A DNA stretch of 64,000 nt. Source: a virus. A model generated the notes under the pieces. The model did not search any database, was not told the DNA's origin, and saw only the letters and a list, made by a program, of their open reading frames with translations. A program made the position numbers and the translations under genes. The stretch covers positions 124,001 through 188,000 of IMG/VR virus record IMGVR_UViG_3300042691_055965. The stretch is one strand, 5' to 3'. Numbering within the stretch: the stretch's first letter is position 1; each line of letters begins with the position of its first letter. Of this stretch, positions 43,871-53,178 are shown piece by piece.

Positions 43871-44779
43871 ATGGCACTTGGAGCTTATGGTATAGTTAGA
43901 CCGGCAGATGTTTCACCACAGGACGTTGAAATAATTTTGCATTACACACCATCAAGGGATGTAACTACAAATTTCGTATTAAAAAAATTAAATGCAGCAA
44001 ATATCTTAACACCATATTTTCACAATTCAAATACAGGAGGTAATGCAAATGTTGAAATCTTAGGTGGTTTATACAACTTAAGATTACCTGCTAGTGAATT
44101 CACAAATGTTGGAATTTATACCTTGTATATTCGTCCCGCAGAAATCAGAACATCGATTACGGATTGTGGTGTGTTATCGGCACTTCCAAACGTAAAAGGA
44201 ATTATCATAGATGTTAATGATGTTCCACAACAGTTCAGAAATAAATTTGTCAACCAAGGTTTAGTAGGTTTTAGAATAGAGTACTTAAATTCAGATGGAA
44301 CAAAAATTCCTAATTTTTATAGAATCGTAACGTCTGCATTCTTTTGTGAACCTGTAATTTCGGATCAAACTAACACGTCACAGAAGGCTATAAGATACCG
44401 ATATGTTGAAGGAAACAGTGATTTAATATTTTTAACACTTTCGCCTAGTTCATCACCAACAAACAAACCAAATGCGACACCATTTATTGGACAACCAAAT
44501 CAAAATATTATAATTACAAATACATTTTTTAATCCAGTGACTATGGAGGTTCAAATTGCTAATTATGATATAGACACATTGGCGATTGCTTTGTATGGTA
44601 ACCAAACTAAAAGTATTGATGATGGGATTTATACATTATACGACACTGCTGGAAATATATACAAACAATACAACTTATTTGAAGTTAGGGATAACTTTAA
44701 TGAACTACTTTATGAAGTTAGACAAGATAGAGGTGCTAACATTGATTTTAGTAAAAACTTTACAAATATTATTAGTTAA
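43871..44779 (+). CDS. Structural protein of unknown function (302 aa)
   Basis: First gene of a unit that continues through the 993-aa protein and the SprB-repeat adhesin by TAATG overlaps. The N-terminus MALGAYGIVRPADVSPQDVE and the C-terminus YEVRQDRGANIDFSKNFTNI are distinctive but unassigned. Beta-rich, no membrane segment. The location and coupling suggest a baseplate or distal-tail adaptor. Confidence 0.6.
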   Translation: MALGAYGIVRPADVSPQDVEIILHYTPSRDVTTNFVLKKLNAANILTPYFHNSNTGGNANVEILGGLYNLRLPASEFTNVGIYTLYIRPAEIRTSITDCGVLSALPNVKGIIIDVNDVPQQFRNKFVNQGLVGFRIEYLNSDGTKIPNFYRIVTSAFFCEPVISDQTNTSQKAIRYRYVEGNSDLIFLTLSPSSSPTNKPNATPFIGQPNQNIIITNTFFNPVTMEVQIANYDIDTLAIALYGNQTKSIDDGIYTLYDTAGNIYKQYNLFEVRDNFNELLYEVRQDRGANIDFSKNFTNIIS

Positions 44780-47760
44780 TGGCTCAAAATAAATTCATAT
44801 GTCCAAAACCCGCACCAGTTGGTTCAGGAACTTTTTCTGATGATTTAGTTGGATTTCAAGTGGTTGCTGGTGGAGGGTTGACGCAAGGAAACTTTCAGTA
44901 TACTACGGCAGTTTTTGACAAGGTTAATCGAAGTTTTGGGACTGGAATTTTTTCAGAACCGTTCAACTTAGAAAACCTGAACATAGGGACAATAGAAGAA
45001 ACGAAGTTATTAATAAAAAAAAATTTTAGTGTTTATCCTAACTTTGATTTATCACAAATAACAAGTTTTTCTTTATATGGTTCACTTCAAAAAAGAATTT
45101 CAGCATCGGTAACAAAAATAATTAATTTTTTTCCTGCAGCAATTCAAATCGATCAACAAAACTATAGTTTAAATACTGGTTACACCGCTTTTAATATAGT
45201 TTATGATGGGGTAGCAGATGAAACGTCATTTGAAGTTGACGTACAGTTTTTTAAAAATCCATTCGATATTGATTACAGTATAAACGCTGCACAAAATATA
45301 TCCACAAGACCTTTTAAAATTAGTGATTTTAGAAACCTTACAAAAAACTACGAAGGGTATTCATTATACACTACAGATTTAACAACAGAATATCAAATTT
45401 TAGATTTTGTTCCAACACAAACATTAACTGCTGGAACAATTCCTATTATTGTTAAGGGTAAACCATTTTCATCAACAACCACAACCCAAACGTTAATATT
45501 GAAACCAAATAACTTGAACACTGAAAAAATATTTCAAGATGCGTTTGATGAAGTTGAAGATTATTTGTTAAATAGGAATGGGTTTCCTAAATATAGTGCG
45601 AAATTCAAATATCCTGACTACGATAGTAATGGGAACTATATTATGATTAATAATATTGTTACATGGAAGTTAGATGGTGTTTGGAACTTGGATATTGTCA
45701 CATCGAATTTTGACAATTATTTAACAACACTTCAAGATATTTCAGAAAGGTTAGATCAGTTTAAAACCAATTTGATAAGTAGGTTTTTAACTTCAGGTAG
45801 TTTGAAAGAATTTGATACTCCCGATCAAAGATTGGAAAAAGTCCTTCAAATTTATGGTAGAAGTTTTGATGAAACAAAAAAGTTTATTGATTCTTTAAGT
45901 AATATTACATCAGTAAATTATATTGTTGGAAACGATATTCCATCACAATTGTTAAGTAATTTAGCGAAAACATTAGGATGGAACACCGACATTTCACCAA
46001 TAACTAATGAAAAGTTATTGGAGTCAATTTTTACAACAACAAATGATGTAATTTATCCTGGACAATCTAAAGAACAAACACCCGCAGAATTAAATTATCA
46101 GTATTATAGAAACTTAATTTTAAATTCTGCTTTTTTATTCAAATCTAAAGGAACGAGAAAATCAATTGAATACATTCTAAGGATGGTAGGTGCGCCTGAA
46201 GCATTAATTGAATTCAATGAATATATTTACATTGCTGATCAGAAAATTTCAACGGATGAATTTTTCGAAGAATACATTACAATATCGGGTGGTACTAAAT
46301 ATGTTGAAACACCTGCACTTTTATCAAATAATACTTTTAAAATATGGGGAGTTCAATATACTGCATTTACAACAAATGGGCAAATTTTCAATGTAAATAC
46401 AGATTTACCTGACTACCCAATAGATACTGATACTGGTTTCCCTCAAAGAGCTGTTTACACTGATGATTATTTCTTTCAAAAAGGGTCAGGGTGGTTTGAA
46501 GTGACACCTGAACACCGTTCACCTGAAGAAATAAGTTATTCTACATCTGATTTAAATTCACAAATACCTGTCATAAATTCTGTCCTTACACCATTTACCT
46601 ATGGAAAAGAATATTTAGATAGGTATCGGTCTTTTCCATTTATGGATTTAGGATTCAACATTACAAAAGTAATTGATAACAAGAAAAGTTGGGTAACAAA
46701 TCAAGTTGGTTTACGAAAAAATCTTCAAGATTTAGCGGCTACAAATTATATAATTGAAGATGATAGACTTGCAATAAATGTTAAAAACATGGAAGTTTAT
46801 TTGAATATGGGACAAGGTATAACGTATGACATTTGGAATATGTCTTCCACATATGGTTATCCAATACCAAACAGTGGGTTTACTTCACCATATCCATCAC
46901 CAGGAAATATCGATTGGACATACATTGATCCTAAACCGAATCAAAAAACATTTTTTGAATTTGCTCAAAATTTCTTTAATAATTTCATTAATGTAAGAAA
47001 TAGACAATATATATCCGATGGTAAAACAGGCGGATACCCAACACTACAGTCAATATTTTGGAAATACATCAACAGTGATCAGTCGTTGAATATTCCAAAC
47101 AACGAATTCACATATCAAAAAATGATTGATTTTACTTTGAGTTTGGGTGACTATTGGGTTAGATTAGTTGAACAATTTGTTCCGGCAACCACTTTGTGGA
47201 ATACTGGACAAAAAATGGATAACTCTATTTTTCACAGACAAAAATATGTTTGGAGACGACAAAGAGGGTGTACCGTCACACCTCTTGTTGTTCCATGTTT
47301 TCCATGTACATATAATGGTGAACCATACACATATGATTGCATCGATCAAACTACTACTTGTGAATTACCATTATTCGATCCAATAGACGTGTTGACAGAA
47401 AGTACTTTACAAGTTACCAATAATCTAACAAATTGTAATTTCAATAACTTGGAATCCAATTGGTATGTTATAGTATCATTAACGAATTTGGTTACTAATC
47501 AAGAAGATATTTTAATTAATGAATATTTTTATACAGGATATGGTCCGAATGCTATAGATAATATAAACGGTAACCCATTGACATACTTTGATGTTATAAA
47601 TGCAATAGACAATAAACTACAGTATTTATATCAATACGGATTGAATTACTATTTTAGTGGTGGTTCACTAATAATTAGTAATTCTTCTTGTTATGCGGAT
47701 TTCACGGATAAACTACTAAATCTAAAAATAGGTTTGGACATTAATATTGTTTGTGCATAA
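44779..47760 (+). CDS. Large baseplate/tail protein, possibly P2 gpI-like in its middle part (993 aa)
   Basis: The middle section has DTPDQRLEKVLQIYGRSFDE at about residues 347-366, then a helix with LLSNLAKTLGW, and YRNLILNSAFLFKSKGTRKS plus IEYILRMVGAPEALIEF at about 443-479. This is typical of tail protein I-type baseplate wedge proteins (P2 gpI; T4 gp7 has a related role). The final 150 residues have six or more cysteines (TVTPLVVPCFPCTYNGEPYT; TTCELP) and look like an added domain connecting to the adhesin genes. TAATG junctions at both ends. Confidence 0.65.
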   Translation: MAQNKFICPKPAPVGSGTFSDDLVGFQVVAGGGLTQGNFQYTTAVFDKVNRSFGTGIFSEPFNLENLNIGTIEETKLLIKKNFSVYPNFDLSQITSFSLYGSLQKRISASVTKIINFFPAAIQIDQQNYSLNTGYTAFNIVYDGVADETSFEVDVQFFKNPFDIDYSINAAQNISTRPFKISDFRNLTKNYEGYSLYTTDLTTEYQILDFVPTQTLTAGTIPIIVKGKPFSSTTTTQTLILKPNNLNTEKIFQDAFDEVEDYLLNRNGFPKYSAKFKYPDYDSNGNYIMINNIVTWKLDGVWNLDIVTSNFDNYLTTLQDISERLDQFKTNLISRFLTSGSLKEFDTPDQRLEKVLQIYGRSFDETKKFIDSLSNITSVNYIVGNDIPSQLLSNLAKTLGWNTDISPITNEKLLESIFTTTNDVIYPGQSKEQTPAELNYQYYRNLILNSAFLFKSKGTRKSIEYILRMVGAPEALIEFNEYIYIADQKISTDEFFEEYITISGGTKYVETPALLSNNTFKIWGVQYTAFTTNGQIFNVNTDLPDYPIDTDTGFPQRAVYTDDYFFQKGSGWFEVTPEHRSPEEISYSTSDLNSQIPVINSVLTPFTYGKEYLDRYRSFPFMDLGFNITKVIDNKKSWVTNQVGLRKNLQDLAATNYIIEDDRLAINVKNMEVYLNMGQGITYDIWNMSSTYGYPIPNSGFTSPYPSPGNIDWTYIDPKPNQKTFFEFAQNFFNNFINVRNRQYISDGKTGGYPTLQSIFWKYINSDQSLNIPNNEFTYQKMIDFTLSLGDYWVRLVEQFVPATTLWNTGQKMDNSIFHRQKYVWRRQRGCTVTPLVVPCFPCTYNGEPYTYDCIDQTTTCELPLFDPIDVLTESTLQVTNNLTNCNFNNLESNWYVIVSLTNLVTNQEDILINEYFYTGYGPNAIDNINGNPLTYFDVINAIDNKLQYLYQYGLNYYFSGGSLIISNSSCYADFTDKLLNLKIGLDINIVCA

Positions 47761-50456
47761 TGGCTTGTATTTCGGGATTTACACTTGGTGGTTATTATAG
47801 TTATGTAGATTGTTGTGGTTTGGTTCAGGCGGGGGTTTCACCTGGACTTGAAAATGTTTGTGTAAGTGCATCAACTTCAGGAACATCAATTGGGGTTTTA
47901 CTTGATAGCGGTTCAACCTGTACGCAAAACTGTAATCAAGGACCTTTAAGTTATGTGTTTACTGTAACTGGGGTTTGTGGTAACCCATCAGGGACTGTAA
48001 CTATTCAATCTTTTGGTGGTATACCTCCGTATACTATTGATAATATTACTCCTGGAAGTTTATCAGCACAAACAAGTTCATCAGATATCACTTTTACTGG
48101 TTTAACAGGTGGTACTTATGTCTTTAGATTAAATGACTCATTAGGTATACAAAATAATGAAATTTTATTTAATGTAGAAATTTCTGATTGTTTTGTTGCG
48201 ACAATAAATAATACAGATGGAACAACTTGTGGTAGCCAAAATGGTAGTTTTTCTATAGATGTAACTTCTACTGCCGCACCATATAATATAGTTCTTTATA
48301 AAAATAATGCAATATTTTCGACATTTTTAACAAACACGGTTCCTTATAATGTTACATCATTAGATGAAGGAATATATTATGCAACTGTTTTTGATTATGG
48401 TATGGTAAGTGCCGTGACGGATAATGTTGTTATAAACCCAAGTAGTGGAACTACATTTGGTATATGGAAAGTTAATACATCTAACTGTGTACCTAATTCA
48501 GGAAAACTTGCGGTTACTGGATTGACAGGTAATGGACCTTATAGTTTTTTATGGTCTAATGGTGAAACAACACAAATTATTACTGGACTTACTGTCGGAA
48601 CTTACACAGTTACTGTCACTGATTTTTATGGTTGCGAAACTGTTGCGTCTGAAACGGTTGGTGTTGCTAATCCTTTAGGTGTAGGTTTAATTACTTCAGT
48701 TAACCCGTCTTGTTTTGATTCAAATGGTTCGATTACTGTTCAACTTACAGGAGGAACCGCTCCTTATACGATATCCGCTAATACAGGATATCAAACTTTT
48801 ACCTTAAGTGATACATTTACCGTACCAAATTTACCTACAGGTCCCTATAACATTTTGGTTAAAGATGCAAATCTTTGTCCTTTATTAGTAAACGCTTCTT
48901 TGACAACCGTAAATGGTTTTGACATTATAAGTACAAACATTACAAATACAACGTGTAATGGTAATGACGGTGAAGTGAATATTGTTTTAACTGGAATACC
49001 TCCATTCTTATTTCAATTAACAGCGCTTACAAACAATTCGATATCAACGCAATTTTCTTCAAATTTAAACACTACATTTAGTAATTTAAATTCGGGAAAT
49101 TATTTATTGTCCATTTCAGGGCAATCAAGTGGATGTGAATTTATACAACCAATAACTATTCAAAATCAACAGAATTTCCAAGTTACAGCAACGACAATTG
49201 ATAGTTCATGTGGAAGTGCTTCTGGATCGGTTATTATAGAAGTCGGAACAGGGTACACGTCACCTCTTGATTATTACCTTATTGACAATCAAAATACTCA
49301 ATCTATAATCGATTATCCTTTTTCATCTTTTACCTTCACATCTATTCTACCTGGAAATTATACAGTCCAAGTAGTTGATGGTAATAACTGTACCGTATCA
49401 ATTCCTGTCACAGTAGGTGCTGGTTCAAATTTTGTCAGTAACGTGATTACAACAAACTGTGTTTCAGGACAAGATGGTATTGCTCAAGTCGTCATATATG
49501 ATGGGGTGCCGCCTTTTACTTATAGTTGGCAAGGAGTATTATCCGCTCAAACAGGTTCTACTGTTACAAATTTAAGTGGTGGTACTTACACTGTTTCGGT
49601 TACAGATGCTAGTGGATGTACAAACTTTCATAATTTTACAATAGTATGTGGTTTCAATAGTTATAGTGGGTCGACAACATATCTTATATGTGAAAGAGAT
49701 TTTATCACAACAAGTGGAACTAAAAGAGGAATACCGGAAATGGTAAGTGAAGGTTTCTTGGATTTAACGACAGGGTACACTAATTGTATTTTAAATTCAG
49801 CGTCCGTGACTTGTCAAATTACATTGAACGGAAGTGCGTTTACACAAACAATAGTTTTTTGGAATGACGCATCATGGCAAAGTGCAATAGAAACAATATT
49901 AGGTAGTATTCCTGAAATAGGACAGTACGAAGTTAATTTATTAAATAATACTTTATATATAGAGTCAAATTGTCAGGGAGGAATTGATCCATTAGGTGAA
50001 ACTGATTTTACATTAGAATTGGTTGTAGATTATGACATTAGTTGTGCTGAAATTGCACCTACACCGACACCTACACCTACGCCAACACCTACGCCAACAC
50101 CTACACCTACGCCAACACCTACACCAACACCTTCGCCAACGCCTACTTATACATCAACAACGTGGTATTCTAATTCTGTTGTGTTTAGTACTGCAAACGC
50201 AACAAATCATTGTTTAACATTCCCTGATGATTGTAATGTGAATTTTTATACAAGTTCAGTGAGTTTAAATGTTGGTGATATTTTATATGATGATCCATTA
50301 CTGACTAATGATTCTGGAAATGTTGCGGTAAATTATGGACCATTTGGTGGTGGTTGGGGATGGATATATCTAACAGATACCTGTCCTATATCAAGTACAA
50401 TTTACCTCGTACAATTAAGAAGTAATGGTGAAATATTAGACATACAAACTTGTTAA
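47760..50456 (+). CDS. SprB-repeat adhesin-like tail protein with Pro-Thr linker
   Basis: About 898 aa from ATG 47760 (TAATG overlap; a TTG 9 nt upstream is less likely). It carries about seven SprB-type beta repeats, e.g. LTGNGPYSFLWSNGETTQII followed by GLTVGTYTVTVTDFYGC; the (G)-x-x-PY-x-x-x-W and GTYTVTVTDA-x-GC motifs recur. SprB repeats are known from Bacteroidota gliding adhesins. Near residues 767-796 is a 30-residue Pro-Thr linker. The C-terminal domain (about 100 residues) with LNVGDILYDDPLLT and LRSNGEILDIQTC matches the end of the protein at 55217. It is probably a distal tail adhesin or fibre. Confidence 0.75.
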   Translation: MACISGFTLGGYYSYVDCCGLVQAGVSPGLENVCVSASTSGTSIGVLLDSGSTCTQNCNQGPLSYVFTVTGVCGNPSGTVTIQSFGGIPPYTIDNITPGSLSAQTSSSDITFTGLTGGTYVFRLNDSLGIQNNEILFNVEISDCFVATINNTDGTTCGSQNGSFSIDVTSTAAPYNIVLYKNNAIFSTFLTNTVPYNVTSLDEGIYYATVFDYGMVSAVTDNVVINPSSGTTFGIWKVNTSNCVPNSGKLAVTGLTGNGPYSFLWSNGETTQIITGLTVGTYTVTVTDFYGCETVASETVGVANPLGVGLITSVNPSCFDSNGSITVQLTGGTAPYTISANTGYQTFTLSDTFTVPNLPTGPYNILVKDANLCPLLVNASLTTVNGFDIISTNITNTTCNGNDGEVNIVLTGIPPFLFQLTALTNNSISTQFSSNLNTTFSNLNSGNYLLSISGQSSGCEFIQPITIQNQQNFQVTATTIDSSCGSASGSVIIEVGTGYTSPLDYYLIDNQNTQSIIDYPFSSFTFTSILPGNYTVQVVDGNNCTVSIPVTVGAGSNFVSNVITTNCVSGQDGIAQVVIYDGVPPFTYSWQGVLSAQTGSTVTNLSGGTYTVSVTDASGCTNFHNFTIVCGFNSYSGSTTYLICERDFITTSGTKRGIPEMVSEGFLDLTTGYTNCILNSASVTCQITLNGSAFTQTIVFWNDASWQSAIETILGSIPEIGQYEVNLLNNTLYIESNCQGGIDPLGETDFTLELVVDYDISCAEIAPTPTPTPTPTPTPTPTPTPTPTPTPSPTPTYTSTTWYSNSVVFSTANATNHCLTFPDDCNVNFYTSSVSLNVGDILYDDPLLTNDSGNVAVNYGPFGGGWGWIYLTDTCPISSTIYLVQLRSNGEILDIQTC
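50058..50147 (+). repeat. Pro-Thr codon repeat (30 residues)
   Basis: Alternating CCN ACN codons, with Ser replacing one Thr near the end. Same type as the four tracts in the gene at 55217. Confidence 0.9.
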
Positions 50457-50457
50457 G

Positions 50458-50745
50458 ATGCCATATTCTATAGACATAACTTCTATGAGTGGTGGGTCAG
50501 CACCTGTCAGTTATTTCATTTGTGATGAAAATGGTAATAATTGTTCTTTTCTAGGTAATACTACAGGTGTTTATATATTACCCGCATTCTATCAACCTGC
50601 AACGACATTAATTGTTCAAGCAATAGACGGTAATAGTTGTTTATTATTTCAAGTAATAGTTTGTGCAGGACCTGAAACATTTTTACTTACAACTGAAGAT
50701 GGTTTTGTTCTTACAACAGAAGACGGTGACGGAATTTTATTCTAA
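50458..50745 (+). CDS. Small Cys-containing adhesin-cassette protein (95 aa)
   Basis: Starts 1 nt after the adhesin stop codon. The pattern SYFICDENGNNCSFLG, then VQAIDGNSCLLFQVIVC resembles the two other small proteins at 50767 and 56847 (xYICDxxxxxC, VKxID-x-x-GC). The C-terminus has a repeated TFLLTTEDGF / FVLTTEDGDG. It is probably a structural decoration of the tail fibre; the function is unknown. The three small paralogues indicate local duplication. Confidence 0.65.
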   Translation: MPYSIDITSMSGGSAPVSYFICDENGNNCSFLGNTTGVYILPAFYQPATTLIVQAIDGNSCLLFQVIVCAGPETFLLTTEDGFVLTTEDGDGILF

Positions 50746-50754
50746 ATTTTATCA

Positions 50755-50762
50755 TATTTATA
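50755..50762 (+). promoter_or_regulatory. TATTTATA box before the 94-aa gene
   Basis: TATTTATA 4 nt before the ATG at 50767. Confidence 0.4.
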
Positions 50763-50766
50763 TTAT

Positions 50767-51051
50767 ATGATAATTCAAATCACAGGAGTAACAAGTGGAA
50801 CGTCGCCTTATGATGTCTACATTTGTGATCCAACAAATACAGGGTGTTTTTTGGTATCAGGGAGTACAGCGATACCACCAACTGTAACTATTGATAGTGA
50901 TTTATTTTTTCCTTATGAAAATATTGTCTATGTCAAGTTGATTGATGTTTTTGGTTGCACGTTAACAGAAACGGTTGTTTGTGGTGGAAAAATTTTCCAA
51001 GACGATTTTGGTTTTGCATTTATGGATGATACTTATTTTGTGTTTCAATAA
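50767..51051 (+). CDS. Small adhesin-cassette protein with FxFQ end, copy 1 (94 aa)
   Basis: Begins MIIQITGVTSGTSPYDVYIC and contains YVKLIDVFGC and VVCGGKIFQDDF, ending AFMDDTYFVFQ. The protein at 56847 has the same plan: VWVCNDC, IKFIDSLGCEVC, then FIFMDGTTYEFQ. The SGTSPYDVYIC segment also resembles half of an SprB-type unit. It precedes a gene with the IHIV-x-x-ND N-terminus, exactly as in the second copy. Function unknown; probably a small virion adaptor. Confidence 0.7.
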   Translation: MIIQITGVTSGTSPYDVYICDPTNTGCFLVSGSTAIPPTVTIDSDLFFPYENIVYVKLIDVFGCTLTETVVCGGKIFQDDFGFAFMDDTYFVFQ

Positions 51052-51064
51052 ACTATTTTGATAC

Positions 51065-51072
51065 TATTTATA
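51065..51072 (+). promoter_or_regulatory. TATTTATA box before the 337-aa gene
   Basis: TATTTATA 7 nt before the ATG at 51080. Confidence 0.45.
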
Positions 51073-51079
51073 AAATAAA

Positions 51080-52093
51080 ATGCCAATAACTTATCAATAT
51101 TTAACCGATAGAACTTTTGCACCATCAAGTGCAATTACACCTAATGCGTTAATTCATATTGTAGATCCTAATGACATTTCACAAAACCCAGACGGTTCGT
51201 CATATAAAGTAGAATTAACAAATTTAACATCCATATTTGGTTCAAGTGGTGACACATTCGTAACAGGTGGAACATATTCTGCAGGAACTGCAACATTCAC
51301 AAATAATACTGGAGGAACATTCAATGTAACAGGATTTACGTTGGCATCAACTGGTGGTACAAATATTAATACAATTATAAGTGGTTCTACTACTGTTATT
51401 AATTTGAATAATACCATAAATTTAACGGGAGTTACCGCAACTACAATAAGTGCAACAACATATCAAAATTTACCTGGTAGTTCATCGGCAAATTGTATAA
51501 CTGAACTTTTTGTGGGTAGAATAAAACCATGTACAACAACTTTCACTGTAAGTGGTGTTACAGTACTTACAAATAGTCCGGGTAAAAATCCTCTGAAAGT
51601 AGTTGCTTCTGGAAATAGTACTAGTGAACCTATTATGAGTGTTTCAGGAAGTAGTGGTGACTTATTTTCAGTAAAAGATAGTTTGACGGGAAATTTGTTT
51701 TCAGTAAACAACATTTCAGGAATCCCTATTATGGAAGTTTATGATAATAATAAAATGAAGTTGGGTTCATTTTCTTCACCAGCATCATATACTACAGTGA
51801 AATTTTTACCAACAACAGGTTTAACTGATGTCTTTTCTATTGATATTAGTGGAAATACGGGGGCGTGGTTTGACTATACTGTTGTAAATGCAATAACACC
51901 AAGTGCCAGGGCGGGACAAATTATGGCAATTTTTAGTGCAAATACAGTAAACTATGTAGAATCAACAACAAGTAGTATTGGAGTTACATCGGCAATTACT
52001 TTGAGTTTGTCTGCAAATTCAACAAACTGTATATTACAAACATCGGCAACCACTTTGGGGTGGGAAGTCAAAACAATAATAAGAAGTATTTAA
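51080..52093 (+). CDS. Tail fibre-like protein with IHIVDPND N-terminus, copy 1 (337 aa)
   Basis: The N-terminal segment ALIHIVDPNDISQNPDGSSY (residues about 24-43) is shared with the protein at 57167 (SLIHIVNTNDVTQNSAGSSY), which suggests a common attachment domain. The middle is Thr/Ser/Gly/Asn-rich and low in charge, with repeated NTTGG- and TT(V/I)-type strands, typical of fibrous beta structures. The C-terminal 100 residues (SARAGQIMAIFSANTVNYVE) look like a fibre-head domain. It is probably a tail fibre subunit; receptor binding is inference. Confidence 0.65.
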   Translation: MPITYQYLTDRTFAPSSAITPNALIHIVDPNDISQNPDGSSYKVELTNLTSIFGSSGDTFVTGGTYSAGTATFTNNTGGTFNVTGFTLASTGGTNINTIISGSTTVINLNNTINLTGVTATTISATTYQNLPGSSSANCITELFVGRIKPCTTTFTVSGVTVLTNSPGKNPLKVVASGNSTSEPIMSVSGSSGDLFSVKDSLTGNLFSVNNISGIPIMEVYDNNKMKLGSFSSPASYTTVKFLPTTGLTDVFSIDISGNTGAWFDYTVVNAITPSARAGQIMAIFSANTVNYVESTTSSIGVTSAITLSLSANSTNCILQTSATTLGWEVKTIIRSI

Positions 52094-52102
52094 TTTTGAA
52101 TT

Positions 52103-52369
52103 ATGGACATTTTTGAAAACAGAAGATATATGATTATAAACTATAGTGAAATCGATAGTGTAGATTTTAGTCAAATATTTCAAACTTACAAAGACGAATT
52201 AAGACTATCGTTAGATGGTACAAAAACTGTAATTAAATGGGACGGGGACACACCAAGTTCAGTTGAATCATTGATATATAAAGACGGACCATATACCCAC
52301 AAAGATATTGTTACGATTATGGTTAGTGATGAATGGACTGATAACTCCGAAACCCCAAGAATTAGGTAA
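52103..52369 (+). CDS. Hypothetical protein (88 aa)
   Basis: Lies 9 nt after the fibre-like gene. The protein has YMIINYSEIDSVDFSQIFQT and a C-terminal EWTDNSETPRIR. It has charged, mixed alpha/beta composition, unlike its Thr-rich neighbours. I recall similar short ORFs next to fibre genes in T4-like phages but cannot name a family. It may be a fibre chaperone; this is only inference from position. Confidence 0.6.
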   Translation: MDIFENRRYMIINYSEIDSVDFSQIFQTYKDELRLSLDGTKTVIKWDGDTPSSVESLIYKDGPYTHKDIVTIMVSDEWTDNSETPRIR

Positions 52370-52380
52370 TATTTAAGAAA

Positions 52381-53115
52381 ATGATAAAAGTAGGAGCAAA
52401 AGAAATAGTAAAAGAAGGATTGGTATGTTTTATGGATCCTGCAAACACGAGTTCATATCAACCAAGTGGTACAACATATTATGATTTGTCTAGTTTTGCT
52501 GCAAAAGCCGTTTTTCAAAATTTTGATACAAATAATAACTTCGATCCGAGTGACGGTGGTGGTAGTATAATTTTTGATGGTGTAGATGATAGTATTCGTG
52601 TTTTTACATATGGTAGTGTAGGTATTACTAATAGTGCTGAAACTGACTCCTATTTATTTACTGATGAAGTAACATTAGAGGCGTTTGTAAAACCAACATC
52701 GTTTACTAGTCAACCTAACATAATAGGTAAAGGTACAAATTTAGGATATAGATGTAGATTTACGTCTGATCAAAGATTTTGGTTATATTCTTCTAGTGGT
52801 GCTAGTATTAATAACATTCAAACCGCATCCAATTTGATAAACCCAAATGAATGGGTTCATGTTGTTGCGGTTTTTAGTCAGTCGGGTCTTTTTGCTTATG
52901 TAAATGGAGTGCTGCAGGCATCAAATTCACAACCATTTTTACCCGACATATTAAACCCAACGAGTATAGCTTGTGTATTACATTTTGGTAGATTTTGTAG
53001 TTCTGGTGAACTATTTGAAGGTAAAATGGGTATTATAAGGGTTTACCATGCGGCTCTTTCCGCTGATCAAGTACTATCAAACTTCAATGCTGATAGGGAT
53101 AGATACGGAATATAA
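52381..53115 (+). CDS. LamG/concanavalin-like lectin domain protein (244 aa)
   Basis: A single jelly-roll domain of the LamG/Laminin_G_3 type. Seen: GLVCFMDPANTSSYQPSGTT (about residues 14-33), SIIFDGVDDSIRVF, the strand TLEAFVKPTSF, NEWVHVVAVFSQSGLFAYVN, and the closing GIIRVYHAALSADQVLSNF, which is the classic end of LamG domains. Such domains bind sugars; in phages they occur in tail fibres and receptor-binding proteins. It lies just before two glycosyltransferase genes. No signal peptide. Confidence 0.85.
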   Translation: MIKVGAKEIVKEGLVCFMDPANTSSYQPSGTTYYDLSSFAAKAVFQNFDTNNNFDPSDGGGSIIFDGVDDSIRVFTYGSVGITNSAETDSYLFTDEVTLEAFVKPTSFTSQPNIIGKGTNLGYRCRFTSDQRFWLYSSSGASINNIQTASNLINPNEWVHVVAVFSQSGLFAYVNGVLQASNSQPFLPDILNPTSIACVLHFGRFCSSGELFEGKMGIIRVYHAALSADQVLSNFNADRDRYGI

Positions 53116-53178
53116 AATTATATATTTCTTTATACAATCTAACATTTATTAATTTTTCTATTTTCATAACATTCTAAT

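Noticed and set aside
50058-50147. Direct repeats that might be a CRISPR-like array
   Set aside because: All copies are in frame in a coding gene, contiguous, and without unique spacers.
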